Positions 62,101 to 64,000 of a stretch of 64,000 nt of DNA are shown here, one piece after another (the first letter of the stretch is position 1; the number at the start of each line of letters is the position of its first letter). The notes below the pieces were generated by a model, which was given only the letters and a program-made list of their open reading frames with translations, ran no database searches and was not told the origin of the DNA. This stretch comes from Opisthorchis felineus (lineage: Eukaryota; Platyhelminthes; Trematoda; Opisthorchiida; Opisthorchiidae): NCBI GenBank assembly GCA_004794785.1, contig SJOL01007113.1, positions 1,777,049 through 1,841,048 on the forward strand, given 5' to 3'. The position numbers were made by a program, and so were the translations under genes.

Positions 62101-64000
62101 GCAGTTTCTCGAAGGAAACAAAAGTACGTGCCACTATAAGCTCCTAGATAATAATGAAATTATAACTTTTGGGTGATTTTTATCAGTTATCCTGGCCTGA
62201 TTCCCCCTTCGAATAAACTCTTCAAGAGGGAGGGTATTGGAGGATTCCTAAACACTGGCGTTTTCTGTTGGAAGCGGAATGCTGTAAGGAGACGACTGCC
62301 GCGGAGTCACTAAATGTTTTTTACTCCCATAAAGCTAAACAACTTCTGCAAGCATTTCTCTAAGTAGTAACAGTATTAGTTTTGACTGCCTCTTTATTTG
62401 CGAGACTACTGGGATGGAAACTTTTCGCCACTAAGATACTCTCTTTCACGCGGTTGTTTACTAATGTTAGCAGTATAGAATAGTCGGGGCACATAGGTCT
62501 GGTGATTATATCCCAGAGATAAATGATAAGATGCAAATGATCCTCATCGTTAGTTACATCTGGGTAGATAGCTGTATGATTATCTTTGCCCGAGAGACAG
62601 TGTGTCGCCTGTCTGGCTGTTGTTCCTTACCTTCCCCTTATCTTTCCCCGTCGTACTGGAGGATGTGGCTGGTTGTACGGTCATGCTATCATACAACATG
62701 CCCAAGAGCCTAATAAAACTGCAGTAAAATGCATTCCTGACTCCGAAAAAATTTGTATGCATAAACCTTCTTTTCTCAAGACTATAAAGAAATCCGACCC
62801 CACTATCCTCCGCATCAAACTCCATCTACTTTAGATGAGGGTGCCCAAATGAAAAAATGCGCAAAAGGATCGCTTCTGCCATTTGTGCAAAAAATTATTA
62901 GCACAGGACAGCTCCTCCCCTGCTTTCTGATACAAGGCAGCTCTATTTCAGACGTCGCAACGGTAATATAAATTGGAGAGCTCAGTTTCCATCTATTAAA
63001 AGACATTTGTCTCCAGAACATAGTTTTTACGCGTTTTACTTCGAATATGCAGCAGAAAAGTTCGCGCGTTATTATGCCTGCGTCGGACTCGACTGAATAG
63101 AACTGAAGTGGAGATGGGCTGTCAAGCTGTCGTATTAGGACTGACGTATCTGTTGATTGAATTCCAAAACAAGTAATCTAAGGATCGACTTGAGAAATGG
63201 GGTTTTCTGAATTCTAACTCCTATAAAAACCGAATAACTTGCTATGCAAATACTAGACACCCTCTGTTTTACACCCTTTGGCAGTGTGCAAAATTCACGC
63301 TTGCTTTTACAATCCGTACGTGGATCTCCATAGAAATAAACCGTTTTATAATCTGACACGACCTCCTCCCGCATGTATCTGTGAGTTAATTCAGCAAGAC
63401 CAAATTCTCCCTATGATGGTTGCGTAAAAATTAGACTGCATTGTGGTAACGTAAAACACGACGATATCCGTGCCTTATTTATAAAGAGATTGGCATTTCC
63501 ATATGCAGATCATTCTCGGACAATGACCACTGTCTTCTCCAGATATGGTATTTCTGTGTAAGGATAAAGATGTGTACGAATTCAGAATCTGTCGCACAAG
63601 GGTTCGAATGCTTCTTTTGGTTATTTGATAACCAGTACGCGAATTTCGATCCTAATTGCACAAATACTGTGAGGTTAACCTCAAATAACGTACAGATAAT
63701 CCAAAGCCCAGGAATAATTCTAAACAAGCTTCACTTTTAGTATTCAGCCTACCATATTGGATGACAACATTTTCACAGTGCATTAAGTGAACGCTAGATA
63801 AATGGATGAGGTCACGTCAGGATTCCTATGACCTTTGGGTTCCAAATCAGTCTCAGAATTATATCTAGTAAGTAGACTTTTAGAGGATCACTGATGGGCA
63901 CTACGCTTGAAGCTACTGAGTGCTAAAAAACGAGGTCCAAAAAGACAACTAATAGCCTATGCACTTGCTGCTAACCAATACACCAAATATACCACGAGTT
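59161..64000. other. No gene recognised
   Basis: Nothing supported. A single B-box-like GGTTCGAATGC stands at 63,601-63,611 without a convincing A box. A frame at 60,073-60,366 (+, 97 codons, starting at GTG) has no family motif. A short peptide HIDDVVFFYK encoded at 61,120-61,149 recalls a reverse transcriptase YxDD box but has no supporting context. Confidence 0.5.

Noticed and set aside
63601..63611. GGTTCGAATGC, a near-perfect B box
   Set aside because: No convincing A box at the right distance upstream; one 11-mer match is expected by chance at this scale.
1..64000. Numerous open frames of 60-118 codons on both strands
   Set aside because: They occur at the density expected of non-coding AT-rich DNA, many start at non-ATG codons, and none shows a family motif apart from those falling in the retroelement remnants.
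1..64000. CRISPR arrays, bacterial operons, rRNA or spliced-leader RNA genes
   Set aside because: No regularly spaced direct repeats, no gene clusters and no recognisable conserved RNA segments were found.

Overview
The window looks like an intergenic or intronic, repeat-bearing piece of a metazoan nuclear genome, most likely a flatworm and probably a digenean trematode. Base composition is AT-rich (about 40% GC by eye). Coding density is close to nil: the longest open frame is 158 codons, starts at a non-ATG codon and resembles nothing I know. There are no bacterial-style operons, ribosome-binding sites or tRNA/rRNA genes. What can be recognised is decayed: two non-LTR retrotransposon fragments whose residual peptides resemble elements I associate with trematode genomes, a degenerate histone H3 pseudogene, tRNA-like SINE heads, and a dispersed ribozyme-bearing repeat. 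I could not exclude short exons of a gene with large introns.

The main discovery is a repeat family built around a type I hammerhead ribozyme with a self-complementary (ACCGGU) helix III. It occurs at four loci: 13.67-14.22 kb, 32.77-32.98 kb, 48.83-49.16 kb and 58.88-59.16 kb. The copy at 14,096-14,151 keeps all core residues I can check (CUGAUGA, GAAA, a GUU cleavage triplet) and well-paired stems I and II. At 13.7-14.06 kb two minus-strand copies lie in direct orientation 302 nt apart (cleavage site to cleavage site) around a conserved spacer, the arrangement expected of retrozyme-type elements that give ribozyme-processed RNA circles. At two loci a minus-strand and a plus-strand copy stand back to back with their 5' sides adjacent; the third locus has the same geometry with one ribozyme lost, and the fourth seems collapsed to a 10-bp inverted repeat.

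Layout. 1-13.67 kb: no gene seen, one tRNA-like SINE candidate on the minus strand (8.85-8.90 kb). 13.67-14.22 kb: hammerhead cluster. 14.2-25.5 kb: nothing recognisable except small tandem repeats. 25.54-27.26 kb: non-LTR retrotransposon pseudogene with endonuclease and reverse transcriptase remnants, its catalytic segments deleted. 32.77-32.98 kb: hammerhead-element remnant. 34.93-35.46 kb: reverse transcriptase fragment of a second non-LTR family. 39.64-39.94 kb: histone H3 pseudogene, minus strand. 41.48-41.53 kb: tRNA-like SINE head. 42.53-43.09 kb: possible zinc-finger remnant and a hammerhead-like GAAAC hairpin. 48.83-49.16 kb and 58.88-59.16 kb: more hammerhead element copies. The rest shows no feature I can support.

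Nothing here forms a working pathway. The only sequence with a plausible retained biochemical activity is the hammerhead at 14.1 kb, and possibly the one at 49.1 kb.
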